Of a stretch of DNA of 64,000 bases, positions 16,760 through 25,108 are shown piece after piece. The position numbers and the translations under genes were made by a program. The DNA lies in the NCBI GenBank assembly GCA_963844175.1, contig CAWJNE010000027.1, positions 90,121 through 154,120 on the forward strand, read 5' to 3'. The stretch is from JALZMG01 sp963844175. GTDB taxonomy: Bacteria; Actinomycetota; Acidimicrobiia; Acidimicrobiales; Ilumatobacteraceae. The stretch's first letter is position 1. Every line of letters starts with the position of its first letter. The notes beneath the pieces were generated by a model. The model did no database searches, was not told the origin of the DNA, and saw only the letters and a list, made by a program, of their open reading frames with translations.

Positions 16760-18471
16760 GTGCCGCGACGACCACCACCCTGCCCGTGTGGCGCCTGGCC
16801 TGGCGGGTGAGCCAGCACGAGCCGCGCTCGTTCTGGCTCGGCTGGGCGGCCTTCGTCGTGTTCTTCGCGCTGCCGGCGCTGAACGGCTTCGTGCTCAGCC
16901 AGGGCTTCGAGGCGATCGCCGAGGACGACCTGGCCACCGTGCTGCGGTGGGCCGCGCTCTTCGCCGTGGTCGAGACCGTCCGGATGGCCACCATCCACTA
17001 CGGCGCGCTGGTGTGGATGCGGGCGTGGGTGCACATGCAGACCTTCCTGCGGGCCAACATGCTCGCCGCCCAGGTGGCCAGCGGCGGTCCGCAGGCCGGG
17101 CAACCGGTCGGCTCGGCGGGCGGGGCGCTGACCCACTTCCGCGACGACGCCGAGGACATCGCCCTGCTCGTCGATGGGATGGTCGACGTCTCCGGCGGGG
17201 TGGTGTTCACCGTCGCCGCCGGCTTCCTCCTCGGCGCCGCCGACGCCACCGGTGCGGCGATCCTCGTGCTGCCGCTGCTCGGCGTGGCGATCGCCACCCG
17301 CGCCCTCGACGGACGCATCAAGGCCTACCGGGCCGCCGACCGCGAAGCCACGGCGAAGGTCACCGGGCTGGTCGGCGACATCATGGCCGCCGCCTCGACG
17401 GTCAAGGTCAACGCCGCCGGCGAACCGCTGCTGGCCCGGCTGCGTCACCTCGTCGACGAGCGCAGGGACACCGCGGTGCGCGACCGAGTCCTGGACGAGT
17501 CGGTGTTCGCCTTCAGCCACGGAGCCGCCGACGTCGGCCTCGGGCTGGTGCTCATCGTGAGCGCCGGGGCGCTGGCGTCCGGGGCGTTCGACGTCGGGAC
17601 GCTGGCGCTGTTCGTGTCGTACCTCGGCTGGTTGAGTTTCATGCCGCGCATGGTCGGTCGGGTCCTCGCCCGCCGGAAGCAGGGCGGGGTGGCGTTCGAT
17701 CGCATGCGCCGCCTGGTCGCCGAGCACGACGCCCGCAACACCGTGCTGCCGCGCGACCTGCCGCTGGAACCACGGCAGCGGGATCGTGGCGGGCCCGCGG
17801 TCGACGGTCGGCCGCCTCGTGTGCCGCTTGAGCGGCTCGAGGTGATCGGGCTGTCGGCCCGCTACGCCGGCGGGCGCGGTGTGCAGGACGTCACGATGAC
17901 GATCCGGCGCGGGCAGTTCGTGGTGGTCACCGGGCCGGTCGGCGCCGGCAAGAGCACGCTGTTGCGAGCGATCCTCGGGTTGGTGTCGAACGCCGGCGGG
18001 TCCGGGGAGGTGCGGTGGAACGGCGTGCCCATCGCCGACCGCGCCGCCTTCTTCGTCCCGCCGAACGCGGCCTTCCTGCCGCAGGTGCCCCAACTCGTGT
18101 CGGACTCGGTGCGCGACAACGTCGGCCTGGGGCCGGTGCCGCCCGACGATTTGGCCAGGGCGCTGGCGATGGCGGCGATCGACGACGACATCGCCGCCCT
18201 GCCCGGTGGCGACTCGACGCTGATCGGCCCGCGCGGGCTGCGCCTGTCGGGTGGCCAGCGCCAGCGATTGGCGACGGCGCGGGCCCTCGTCCACGCGCCG
18301 GAGCTGGTCGTGCTCGACGACCTGTCGAGCGCCGTCGACGTGGAGACCGAGTTGCAGCTGTGGGCCAACCTCGCCGCCGCCGGCCTGACCGTGCTGGCGG
18401 TGTCGCACCGGGCCGTGGCGTTCGAGCGGGCCGACCTCGTCGTCGAGCTCGACACCGGTCGCCGCCGCTGA
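16756..18471 (+). CDS. ABC exporter half-transporter with degenerate catalytic site (subunit B)
   Basis: 571 residues with the same layout as its partner: membrane helices (about 25-320) and an ATPase domain with Walker A GPVGAGKST (about 393), canonical signature LSGGQRQRL (about 497) and Walker B VVLDDLSSAVD (about 517), in which Asp replaces the catalytic Glu. Heterodimeric exporters commonly have one such weak site. Here it is formed by these Walker motifs and the degenerate LSAGE of subunit A. The ATG overlaps the previous stop (ATGA), so equal production is expected. Confidence 0.92.
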   Translation: MSAATTTTLPVWRLAWRVSQHEPRSFWLGWAAFVVFFALPALNGFVLSQGFEAIAEDDLATVLRWAALFAVVETVRMATIHYGALVWMRAWVHMQTFLRANMLAAQVASGGPQAGQPVGSAGGALTHFRDDAEDIALLVDGMVDVSGGVVFTVAAGFLLGAADATGAAILVLPLLGVAIATRALDGRIKAYRAADREATAKVTGLVGDIMAAASTVKVNAAGEPLLARLRHLVDERRDTAVRDRVLDESVFAFSHGAADVGLGLVLIVSAGALASGAFDVGTLALFVSYLGWLSFMPRMVGRVLARRKQGGVAFDRMRRLVAEHDARNTVLPRDLPLEPRQRDRGGPAVDGRPPRVPLERLEVIGLSARYAGGRGVQDVTMTIRRGQFVVVTGPVGAGKSTLLRAILGLVSNAGGSGEVRWNGVPIADRAAFFVPPNAAFLPQVPQLVSDSVRDNVGLGPVPPDDLARALAMAAIDDDIAALPGGDSTLIGPRGLRLSGGQRQRLATARALVHAPELVVLDDLSSAVDVETELQLWANLAAAGLTVLAVSHRAVAFERADLVVELDTGRRR

Positions 18472-18524
18472 GCCCAGCCCGATCCGATGGCCCGGCTCGC
18501 CGGGCCGCTACGGTCGCGCCCCCC

Positions 18525-20441
18525 GTGGCGCACCTGGACTCGTTTCCCGAGCTCGCCGACGAGCAACGTCGCCTGGAGTTCGCTCGCGCCTCCCGCGACG
18601 GGATGATCGAGCGACTGCGCCGAGTCGATCCGCACAGCGCAGCGGACGACTTCACCGCCGAGTACGTCGAGGTGACGGTCGAGGAGGCGCTGGAGGACCT
18701 CGCCGCGCCCGGTGCCGGCGACTTCTTCGGGCGCATCGACGCGACCGCCGGCCCCACCGTCGAGCGCTGGTACATCGGCCGGCGGCACATCGAGGACGAC
18801 CGCCACGATCCGGTGGTCGTCGACTGGCGGGCACCGATCGCCGCGCCGTTCTACCGGGCGACGGCCGCCGACCCGTTGGACGTCGAGCTGCGACGACGGT
18901 TCACGCTCGACGACGGCCGGCTGACCGCCTACCTCGACGAGCACCTGGACGACCCCGACGCCGCGGACGTGGCCGGCGGGATCCCCGACCCCGTGCTGGC
19001 CGAGATCGGCGCCGAGCGGACCGGGGCGATGCGCGAGATCGTGGCGACGATCCAAGCCGAGCAGGACCTCGTCATCCGGTCGCCGATGGACCAGGTGCTG
19101 GTCGTCCAGGGCGGACCCGGGACCGGCAAGACGGCGGTGGCGTTGCACCGCGCCGCGTACCTGCTGTTCGAGCACCGGCGGCGGCTGGCCCGGGACGGCA
19201 TCTTGGTGATCGGGCCCAACCGCGCGTTCCTCGACTACATCGCCAACGTGTTGCCGTCGCTCGGAGAGCGCAGCGTGCGCCAGTGCACCGTCCTCGACCT
19301 GTGCACGCCGAAGGTTGACATCACCGGCGTGGACGACCCGGCGACGGCTCGGGCCAAGGGGTCGTCGGCGATGCTCGCCGAGCTGGCGCTGGCCGCCGAC
19401 CGGGCGATCCAGCCGCCCGCAGACGACGTCGTCGTGCCGGTCGGCGTCCGGCGGGTCGTGTTCGGGCGGGACGAGGTGACGGAGTGGTTGGCCCGGGCGA
19501 CCGGTGGCGTCGTGCCGTTCAACCAGCGGCGGTTGCGGTTGCGGACGATCGCCCAGCAGGAGCTGCGGCGGCGTACCGACCGCGACGACCTGTGGTCGCA
19601 GGCCGGCCCGCTGCGCACCGCGCTGGACCGGGCGTGGCCGATGCAGCAGCCCGTGCGACTCGTCGATCGGCTGCTCCCCGGGCCGGGCGGTCGCCGGCGG
19701 GCGTGGACCGCCGCCGACCAGTTGCTCGTCGACGAGGCCAACTCGTTCCTCAACGGTCCACCGGCGACGTACGGCCACGTGGTCGTCGACGAGGCCCAGG
19801 ACCACTCGGCCGTGGCCCTGCGGGTGATCGCTCGGCGCAGCCCGGCGGCGTCGATGACGCTCGTCGGCGACGTGGCCCAGTCGACCAGCCCGGCCGGTCA
19901 GGAGCGGTGGGCCGACGTGTTCCAGTGGGTCGGCGCCGGACAGGTGGCGGAGCTCACGATCGGGTACCGCGTCCCGGAGCCGATCCTGTCGGTGGCCAAC
20001 CGGCTGCTGCCGCTGACGGGCGTCGACGCCGCGGCGAGCCGCAGCGTGCGGCGGGAGGGCGCGGCGCCGGCGTGGACCCACACGAGCACTGACGGGTTGG
20101 CCGCTGCGGTGGCCGCCGTGGTCGCCGGCGTGAAGCACCGCCACCGGTTGACCGGCGTGGTCGCCCCGCTCGACCACCACGGCGCGCTCACCGCCGCGCT
20201 GTCCGGCGCCGGGTTGGTGGCCGTCGACCACCTCCACCGGCTGTCGGGGGCCGAGGTACCGATGTTCGGGCCCGAGCAGGTGAAGGGCCTCGAGCTCGAT
20301 GGCGTCGTCGTCGTGCAGCCGGACGAGATCATGGACGGCACCCCGCGGGGCGCCCGCCTGCTGTACGTGGCGATGACCCGCGCCGTGCAGGAGCTGGCCT
20401 TCGTCACCACCTCAGCCAGCCCGACGCCGGCCATCACCTGA
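18525..20441 (+). CDS. HelD-like RNA-polymerase-associated motor ATPase (UvrD superfamily 1)
   Basis: 638 residues. A helical N-terminal region (LADEQRRLEFARASRDGMIE) precedes the superfamily 1 motor. Walker A is QGGPGTGKTAVALHRAAYLL (about 195), Walker B is VVDEAQDHSA (about 422), and SMTLVGDVAQST and LLYVAMTRAVQ are later helicase motifs. The DWRAPIAAPFYRA motif near residue 105 is typical of HelD proteins, which pull stalled or inactive RNA polymerase off DNA. Some actinobacterial versions give rifampicin tolerance (family knowledge, not seen here). The GTG start at 18525 follows the exporter by 53 bp. Confidence 0.88.
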   Translation: MAHLDSFPELADEQRRLEFARASRDGMIERLRRVDPHSAADDFTAEYVEVTVEEALEDLAAPGAGDFFGRIDATAGPTVERWYIGRRHIEDDRHDPVVVDWRAPIAAPFYRATAADPLDVELRRRFTLDDGRLTAYLDEHLDDPDAADVAGGIPDPVLAEIGAERTGAMREIVATIQAEQDLVIRSPMDQVLVVQGGPGTGKTAVALHRAAYLLFEHRRRLARDGILVIGPNRAFLDYIANVLPSLGERSVRQCTVLDLCTPKVDITGVDDPATARAKGSSAMLAELALAADRAIQPPADDVVVPVGVRRVVFGRDEVTEWLARATGGVVPFNQRRLRLRTIAQQELRRRTDRDDLWSQAGPLRTALDRAWPMQQPVRLVDRLLPGPGGRRRAWTAADQLLVDEANSFLNGPPATYGHVVVDEAQDHSAVALRVIARRSPAASMTLVGDVAQSTSPAGQERWADVFQWVGAGQVAELTIGYRVPEPILSVANRLLPLTGVDAAASRSVRREGAAPAWTHTSTDGLAAAVAAVVAGVKHRHRLTGVVAPLDHHGALTAALSGAGLVAVDHLHRLSGAEVPMFGPEQVKGLELDGVVVVQPDEIMDGTPRGARLLYVAMTRAVQELAFVTTSASPTPAIT

Positions 20442-20474
20442 GCGCCGCATCCGAGGAGCCGTAGCCTGCGTCCG

Positions 20475-21215
20475 ATGGCGATCGGGCCGATGACGGATGC
20501 CGAGCGCTACCAGTTCGACGTCCAGGGCTTCCTCGTCCGCCGCGGGGTGCTGACCGTCGGCGAGGTCGAGGCGCTGCAGGCGGCGATCGACGTCCTCGAC
20601 CTCCCGCCGCCGGGCCTCGACATCGGCAGCCAGCGGTTCAGCGGCCACCTGGCGGTGGCCCGGCGCTTCCGGGACCTCGTCGACCACCCGGCCGTGCTGG
20701 AGATCGTGCGCGAGATCTGCGGGGCGACGGTGCGGCTCGACCACGCCTACGGGATCGTCATGACGCAGGGCACGAGCGGGCTGGCCCTGCACGGCGGCGG
20801 CACGCCGTTCGACCCGGCGCAGTACTACCTGGTGCGCGACGGCCGCATCCGCACCGGGCTGGTCGCCGTGCAGTGGGCCCTGGTCGACCACCCGCCCGGC
20901 GGGGGTGGGTTCGTGTGCATCCCGGGCAGCCACCACGCCGGCTTCACGTTGCCGGCCACCTACGACCGCGAGATCGCCGTCGAGGTGCCGCTCGACGCCG
21001 GCGACGTGGTGGTGTTCACCGAGGCGCTGACCCACGGCACGTTGCCGTGGCGCAACCGGGACGAGCGGCGCACGCTGGTCTACAAGTACTCGCCGGGCAA
21101 CTCGGGCTACGACGTCGGCCGCTGGCCCACGGACCTGCTGGACGCCTGCACGCCCCGCCAGCGCCTCCTGCTGCAACCGCCGAGCGTCGGCGGCCACCAA
21201 CCCGTCGTCCCCTGA
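20475..21215 (+). CDS. phytanoyl-CoA dioxygenase (PhyH) family Fe(II)/2-oxoglutarate oxygenase
   Basis: A 246-residue double-stranded beta-helix oxygenase. Typical pieces are YQFDVQGFLVRRGVLT at the N-terminus and GGGGFVCIPGSHHAGFTLP. A likely metal His lies in LALHGGGTPFD and the second in TEALTHGTLPW, with the 2-oxoglutarate Arg probably in DERRTLVYKYSPGN. The first facial triad His/Asp pair is not an obvious HxD, so activity needs care. Such enzymes hydroxylate lipids or small natural products. It is separated from the HelD gene by 33 bp and ends convergent with cobA. Confidence 0.85.
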   Translation: MAIGPMTDAERYQFDVQGFLVRRGVLTVGEVEALQAAIDVLDLPPPGLDIGSQRFSGHLAVARRFRDLVDHPAVLEIVREICGATVRLDHAYGIVMTQGTSGLALHGGGTPFDPAQYYLVRDGRIRTGLVAVQWALVDHPPGGGGFVCIPGSHHAGFTLPATYDREIAVEVPLDAGDVVVFTEALTHGTLPWRNRDERRTLVYKYSPGNSGYDVGRWPTDLLDACTPRQRLLLQPPSVGGHQPVVP

Positions 21216-21246
21216 CCCGCCCCGCCCGTTCTCGGCGCAGTTCTGA

Positions 21247-22008
21247 TCAAGGGGTGATGAGAGCTGCACCGAGTTCGTCGGCGGCGCCCGTCAGCCGGAG
21301 GGCGGCGACGGCACCGACGACGATGACGGCCGGCGAGTCGATGGCCGTCGCGGCCAGCTCACCGAGCGGGCACCGGGCGACGACCTGCTCCGGTGTCGTG
21401 GCCGAGCGGATGGCGGCGACTGGCGTGGCGGGGTCGAGCCCGCCAGCCACCAGCTCGGCGGCGATCGCGCCGCGCTGGCTGACCCCCATCAACACGACGA
21501 TCGTGCCGCCGACCTTGGCCAGCGACCGCCAGTCGACGTCGGGCTCGCCGGCCCGCCGATGCCCCGTGACGACGGTGACGGCGGCGGAGACGCCACGGTG
21601 GGTGACGGGCACCCCGGCGGCGGCCGGCGCGGCGACGGCCGAGGTGATGCCGGGCACGACCTCGAACGGGATGCCGGCATCGCCCAGTGCCTGGGCCTCC
21701 TCGCCGCCGCGCCCGAACACGAACGGGTCGCCACCCTTCAGCCGCACGACGTGGTGGCCGGCCTCGGCCAGCTGCACCAGCAGCGCCGAGATGAGCTCTT
21801 GCGGCACCGGTCGACCCGGCCGCTTGCCGACGTCGATCCGCTCGACGTGCGGCGGCACGAGGGCGAGCACGCCGTCGCCGACCAGCGCGTCGTGGACGAC
21901 GACGTCGGCCTGGGCCAGACGCTGCGCCGCCCGCACCGTCAGCAGCTCGGGATCGCCCGGCCCCGCGCCGACCAGCGACACGTGCCCGCCATCAGTGCGG
22001 AGGGTCAC
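21247..22008 (-). CDS. cobA: uroporphyrinogen-III C-methyltransferase
   Basis: Methylates uroporphyrinogen III twice with SAM to give precorrin-2, the first step of siroheme (and cobalamin) synthesis. The 253-residue single-domain enzyme has VSLVGAGPGDPELLTVRAAQ, VVRLKGGDPFVFGRGGEEAQ and VPGITSAVAAPAAAGVPVTH, all family signatures. The GTG at 22008 overlaps the stop of the sulfite reductase gene (GTGA). The precorrin-2 dehydrogenase is encoded divergently at 23860, so this locus makes the cofactor beside the enzyme that uses it. Confidence 0.95.
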   Translation of the reverse strand: MTLRTDGGHVSLVGAGPGDPELLTVRAAQRLAQADVVVHDALVGDGVLALVPPHVERIDVGKRPGRPVPQELISALLVQLAEAGHHVVRLKGGDPFVFGRGGEEAQALGDAGIPFEVVPGITSAVAAPAAAGVPVTHRGVSAAVTVVTGHRRAGEPDVDWRSLAKVGGTIVVLMGVSQRGAIAAELVAGGLDPATPVAAIRSATTPEQVVARCPLGELAATAIDSPAVIVVGAVAALRLTGAADELGAALITP

Positions 22009-23732
22009 GTCGCCACCTCGGCAGCCTCGGCGCGGCGGCGACGCCGGACGGTCGGCTCGGGGAGCCACGTCTCGATGGTCGGCACGCCGACGCCGGCCGA
22101 CCAGTCACCGAACGTCTCGGGCCCGACAGGCGAGCCGGCGTACCCGGCCAGGACCGGGGCGAGCAGGGCGGGGATCTCGTCCAGCGGCACATCAGCGCGG
22201 ATCCGCTGCGCCAGGCGCTCGCCCGACGCCGACCCACCCACGTAGACGTCGTACGTCGTCTTCGTCCGCCCGACGATGCCGATCTCGGCCGAGTACGGGC
22301 GGGCGCAGCCGTTCGGGCAGCCAGTCATGTTCAACCGGATCGGCACGTCGCCGTTGCCCGTGTCGGCGAGCACCTTCTCCAAGCGCGTCACCAGCTCGGG
22401 CAGCACGCGCTCGGCCTCGCCCAGCGCCTGGCCGCACGTCGGCAACGCCGGGCAGGCGATGGCCAGCCGGCGCAGCGCGCTGACGTCGCCGGCCAGCGCT
22501 ACCCCGTGGGCCCGCAGCCGGTCCTCGACCTCGCCGATGCGGGTCGGCTCGATGCCGTAGAGCAGCAGGTCCTGGCGTGGCGTCACCCGCAGCTGGGTCA
22601 CCGTGCCGTCGGCCACCAGCGATCGCAGCGCCGTGCGCAGCTCGACGCCGTCGCGATCGGCCACCTTGCCCGACGGCACCGGCAGCCCGATCACGCCGTC
22701 ACGCGTCCCGTGGTACTCCTCGGGCTCCCACGGCGCCACGTCGACCACGGGCGACAGCTCGCCGCCGACCCGTCGGCCGACCTCCGCACGCACCCAGTCG
22801 ATGCCCCGCTCGTCGACGAGGTACTTGAGCCGGGCGCGGTGGCGGTCGTCGCGGTTGCCGTGGTCGCGCTGCGTCGTGACGATCGCCTCCACCACGTCGA
22901 CCACCCGCTCGGGCTCGACCCAGCACAGCGCCGTGGCCAGGCGGGGGTAGGTGTCGTCCTCCCGGGCGTGGGCCATCCCCTGGCCGCCGCCGACGTGCAC
23001 CACGTAGCCGGTCACGTCGCCGGTCGACCCGCCGCTCAGCGTGGGGACGAGCCCGACGTCGTTGGACAGCACGTCGACGCTGTTGTCGCCCGGCCAGGCC
23101 ACGGCGATCTTGAACTTGCGGGGGAGGTAGACGTCGCCGTAGATCGGCTCGGGCCCGGCCAGCCGACCGTCCGGCCCTGGGCCCGGCTCGGCCGTGACGG
23201 CCCGCTCGCCGTCGACCCACAGCTCCCAGTACGCCGTGGTGCGCGGTCGGAACCTGGCGACGATGGCGTCGACCAGCGGCTCGATGACGGCCTGGCGCTC
23301 GTCGGGCCACGGTGACCCCATCACGTTGCGCACCACGTCGCCGCAGGCGGCCAGCGTGGTGAGCAGGGCGTCGTTGATGCCGCCGACCAACGGGCGCAGC
23401 GACCCCTTGCGCACGACGTGGAACTGGACGCCCTGGCGGGTCGTCAGGCGCATGGTGCCGTCGGCCAGGTCGGCCACCCGATCGAGGGCCAGCCACTGCT
23501 CGCCGGTCAGGCGGCCACCGGGGACGGCGGCGCGCACCATGCAGGAGTGGTCGAGCGGCAGGTGCTTGGCCCGCCTGGCCCGGCGGACGTCGCGGTCGTC
23601 CTGCTGGTAGATGCCGTGGAACTTGAGCAGCACGACGCTGTCGTGGTCGAACTCGTCGGTCTTCGCCGCCAGCTCGTCGGCGAGCGCGCCACGCAGGTGG
23701 CCGCTGGCCCGCTTGACGTCCTCGACGCTCAC
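22005..23732 (-). CDS. siroheme/[4Fe-4S] sulfite (or nitrite) reductase
   Basis: Reduces sulfite to sulfide, or nitrite to ammonia, with six electrons from ferredoxin. The 575 residues contain two ferredoxin-like halves (TMRLTTRQGVQFHVVRKG) and the coupled cluster motif: ACPALPTCGQALGE (Cys-x5-Cys) then MTGCPNGCARPYSAEIG (Cys-x3-Cys). The siroheme-cluster arrangement is complete. Sulfite reductase is favoured because it sits with the siroheme genes and no nitrate genes. I start at GTG 23732 (VSVEDVKRASG). Longer in-frame readings would translate the 65-bp repeat. Confidence 0.92.
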   Translation of the reverse strand: MSVEDVKRASGHLRGALADELAAKTDEFDHDSVVLLKFHGIYQQDDRDVRRARRAKHLPLDHSCMVRAAVPGGRLTGEQWLALDRVADLADGTMRLTTRQGVQFHVVRKGSLRPLVGGINDALLTTLAACGDVVRNVMGSPWPDERQAVIEPLVDAIVARFRPRTTAYWELWVDGERAVTAEPGPGPDGRLAGPEPIYGDVYLPRKFKIAVAWPGDNSVDVLSNDVGLVPTLSGGSTGDVTGYVVHVGGGQGMAHAREDDTYPRLATALCWVEPERVVDVVEAIVTTQRDHGNRDDRHRARLKYLVDERGIDWVRAEVGRRVGGELSPVVDVAPWEPEEYHGTRDGVIGLPVPSGKVADRDGVELRTALRSLVADGTVTQLRVTPRQDLLLYGIEPTRIGEVEDRLRAHGVALAGDVSALRRLAIACPALPTCGQALGEAERVLPELVTRLEKVLADTGNGDVPIRLNMTGCPNGCARPYSAEIGIVGRTKTTYDVYVGGSASGERLAQRIRADVPLDEIPALLAPVLAGYAGSPVGPETFGDWSAGVGVPTIETWLPEPTVRRRRRAEAAEVAT

Positions 23733-23797
23733 GCGGCCGCCTGTTTGCTCGCCCACTCGCACTGATGCGCGTGCCGTCGACCCGGACGCTCGCTCAC
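23733..23797 (-). repeat. single 65-bp repeat unit before the sulfite reductase start
   Basis: Read on the minus strand from 23797, it begins GTGAGCGAGCGTCCGGG and contains GGGCGAGCAAACAGGCGGCC. The next bases, GTGAGC at 23732, are the reductase start codon. Its length is exactly 65 bp, as in the mft copy. Confidence 0.88.
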
Positions 23798-23804
23798 CCC
23801 GCCC

Positions 23805-23823
23805 AGTCAACCAAATGTTGACT
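23805..23823. promoter_or_regulatory. perfect palindrome in the siroheme/sulfite-reductase divergent promoter
   Basis: AGTCAAC and GTTGACT flank CAAAT (19 bp in all). A third half site, TCAAC, follows at 23831-23835. The palindrome lies between the two divergent genes and covers the in-frame ATG at 23815, which argues for the downstream GTG 23860 as the real start there. It also contains a TTGACT that could act as a -35 element. The regulator is unknown. Confidence 0.7.
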
Positions 23824-23859
23824 GAGTTCATCAACTTTGTCGGGAACTATCGTGAGGGG

Positions 23860-24504
23860 GTGACCGGCCGCTTCGAGTACCCCGTGGCGCTGGACGTCTC
23901 GGGGGTGCCGGTGCTCGTCGTGGGGGCCGGTCCGGTTGCGGCGCGCAAGGTGGCCGGGCTCGCCGCCGCCGGCGCAGTGGTCCGGGTCGTGGCGCCCGAC
24001 GTGTCGCCCCAGCTCGACCTCGGCCAAGTCGCTGACCTGCGGCGACGGCACTACGAGGTCGGTGATCTCGACGGCGTCCGCCTCGTCGTCACCGCCACCG
24101 GCCTGGCCGATGTCGATGCCGCCGTCGCCGCCGACGCCACCGCCGCCGGCCTGTGGGTCAACGCCGCCGACCAGCCGGCGGACTGCTCGTTCATCCTCCC
24201 GGCGATCGCCCGCAACGGCCCGCTGTCGATCGCCGTGAGCACCGGCGGCGCCAGCCCCGCGCTGGCCCGCCGGCTGCGCGATCACGCCGCCACGCTCCTG
24301 ACCGACGAGGTCGTCGCCCTCGCCGACGACCTCGCCAGCCGCCGCCGCCAACTCCGCGAGCAGGGCCGATCCACCGAGGACGTCGACTGGTCCCCCCACC
24401 TCGACCCCGTCCTCCCGCCCCGCGAGGTTCTCAAGCGTTTCAGGGGTCAAATTGACCCCTTCGCTCGAAGAGCGCGAGCAGAGCGCTCGCGCCGGTTCTT
24501 CTGA
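23860..24504 (+). CDS. precorrin-2 dehydrogenase/sirohydrochlorin ferrochelatase (Met8-like)
   Basis: A 214-residue N-terminal siroheme-synthase domain. YPVALDVSGVPVLVVGAGPV and AARKVAGLAAAGAVV form the NAD-binding fold. NAADQPADCSFILPAIARNG and VSTGGASPALARRLRDH complete the family signature. It oxidises precorrin-2 and may insert iron. The protein stops being family-like near DPVLPPREVLKRF. Its last 25 or so codons lie inside an inverted-repeat element (24427-24546), so the original C-terminus was probably replaced when that element inserted. GTG 23860 is chosen over ATG 23815, which lies in the palindrome. Confidence 0.9.
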   Translation: MTGRFEYPVALDVSGVPVLVVGAGPVAARKVAGLAAAGAVVRVVAPDVSPQLDLGQVADLRRRHYEVGDLDGVRLVVTATGLADVDAAVAADATAAGLWVNAADQPADCSFILPAIARNGPLSIAVSTGGASPALARRLRDHAATLLTDEVVALADDLASRRRQLREQGRSTEDVDWSPHLDPVLPPREVLKRFRGQIDPFARRARAERSRRFF

Positions 24505-24546
24505 GGAAATGGGGTCATTTCTGACCCCTGAAAACGCTTGAGAACC
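24427..24546. repeat. nested inverted-repeat element (MITE/REP-like)
   Basis: The left arm 24427-24459 and right arm 24511-24546 are near-perfect reverse complements over about 34 bases. The outer part reads GGTTCTCAAGCGTTT and the inner part CAGGGGTCA. Each arm is itself a small palindrome (GGGGTCAAATTGACCCC on the left; GGGGTCATTTCTGACCCC on the right), so the whole can fold as one long stem or two hairpins. It supplies the stop codon of the upstream gene and may terminate transcription. Confidence 0.85.
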
Positions 24547-24659
24547 CGATGGGGCGCTCTCACCGAGGGTTCACCTGGGGATCACAGATCGATCACAGGT
24601 GGGGCGGACCATCGGCGTTCGTGACCCGCATCCGGCGGGTCGGACAGGAGCAACGTCCC

Positions 24660-25016
24660 ATGCGCAGACTCATCCCCGTGACCCTCGCCGCGGTCGGCGT
24701 CGCCGGTGCCCTCGCCGTCACCGTCGTCAGCGCCGGCGGAGCATCGGCCCAGGAGGACCCCCCGCCGCCCGCCCCGCGCGCCGAGTTCGTGTGCGCCAAC
24801 CTCGACGAGATCCAGGCGTTGCAGGCCGGCCACGCCACCTTGATCGGCGACCGGCTGGCGCTGCTCGGCACCGCACGCGCCGAGGCCGAGGCGGCTGGCG
24901 ACACGGCTGCCGTCGATCGCATCGACCGCCGCGCGACCCGGGTCACCGAGCGCCAGGGCAAGGTCGCCGAGCGAACCGAACGCCTGGCGACGTTCGCCGC
25001 CGAGCACTGCGGCTGA
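24660..25016 (+). CDS. small secreted helical protein
   Basis: 118 residues. A Sec signal peptide (MRRLIPVTLAAVGVAGALAV, ending GGASA before QEDPPPP) is followed by a Pro spacer and a short, probably all-helical domain (LDEIQALQAGHATLIGDRLA, then RATRVTERQGKVAERTERLA). It holds two Cys, at FVCANL and EHCG, that could form one disulfide. A good ribosome-binding site (GACAGGAGC) precedes ATG 24660. I do not recognise a family. Confidence 0.72.
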   Translation: MRRLIPVTLAAVGVAGALAVTVVSAGGASAQEDPPPPAPRAEFVCANLDEIQALQAGHATLIGDRLALLGTARAEAEAAGDTAAVDRIDRRATRVTERQGKVAERTERLATFAAEHCG

Positions 25017-25108
25017 CGGCACGCGCCGGCCCTGGGCGATGGGGAGGTCAACGGGGGACCCCGGTACTGTCGAGCCGACATCGGTAGGACACGGATCGGG
25101 GGCACAAC

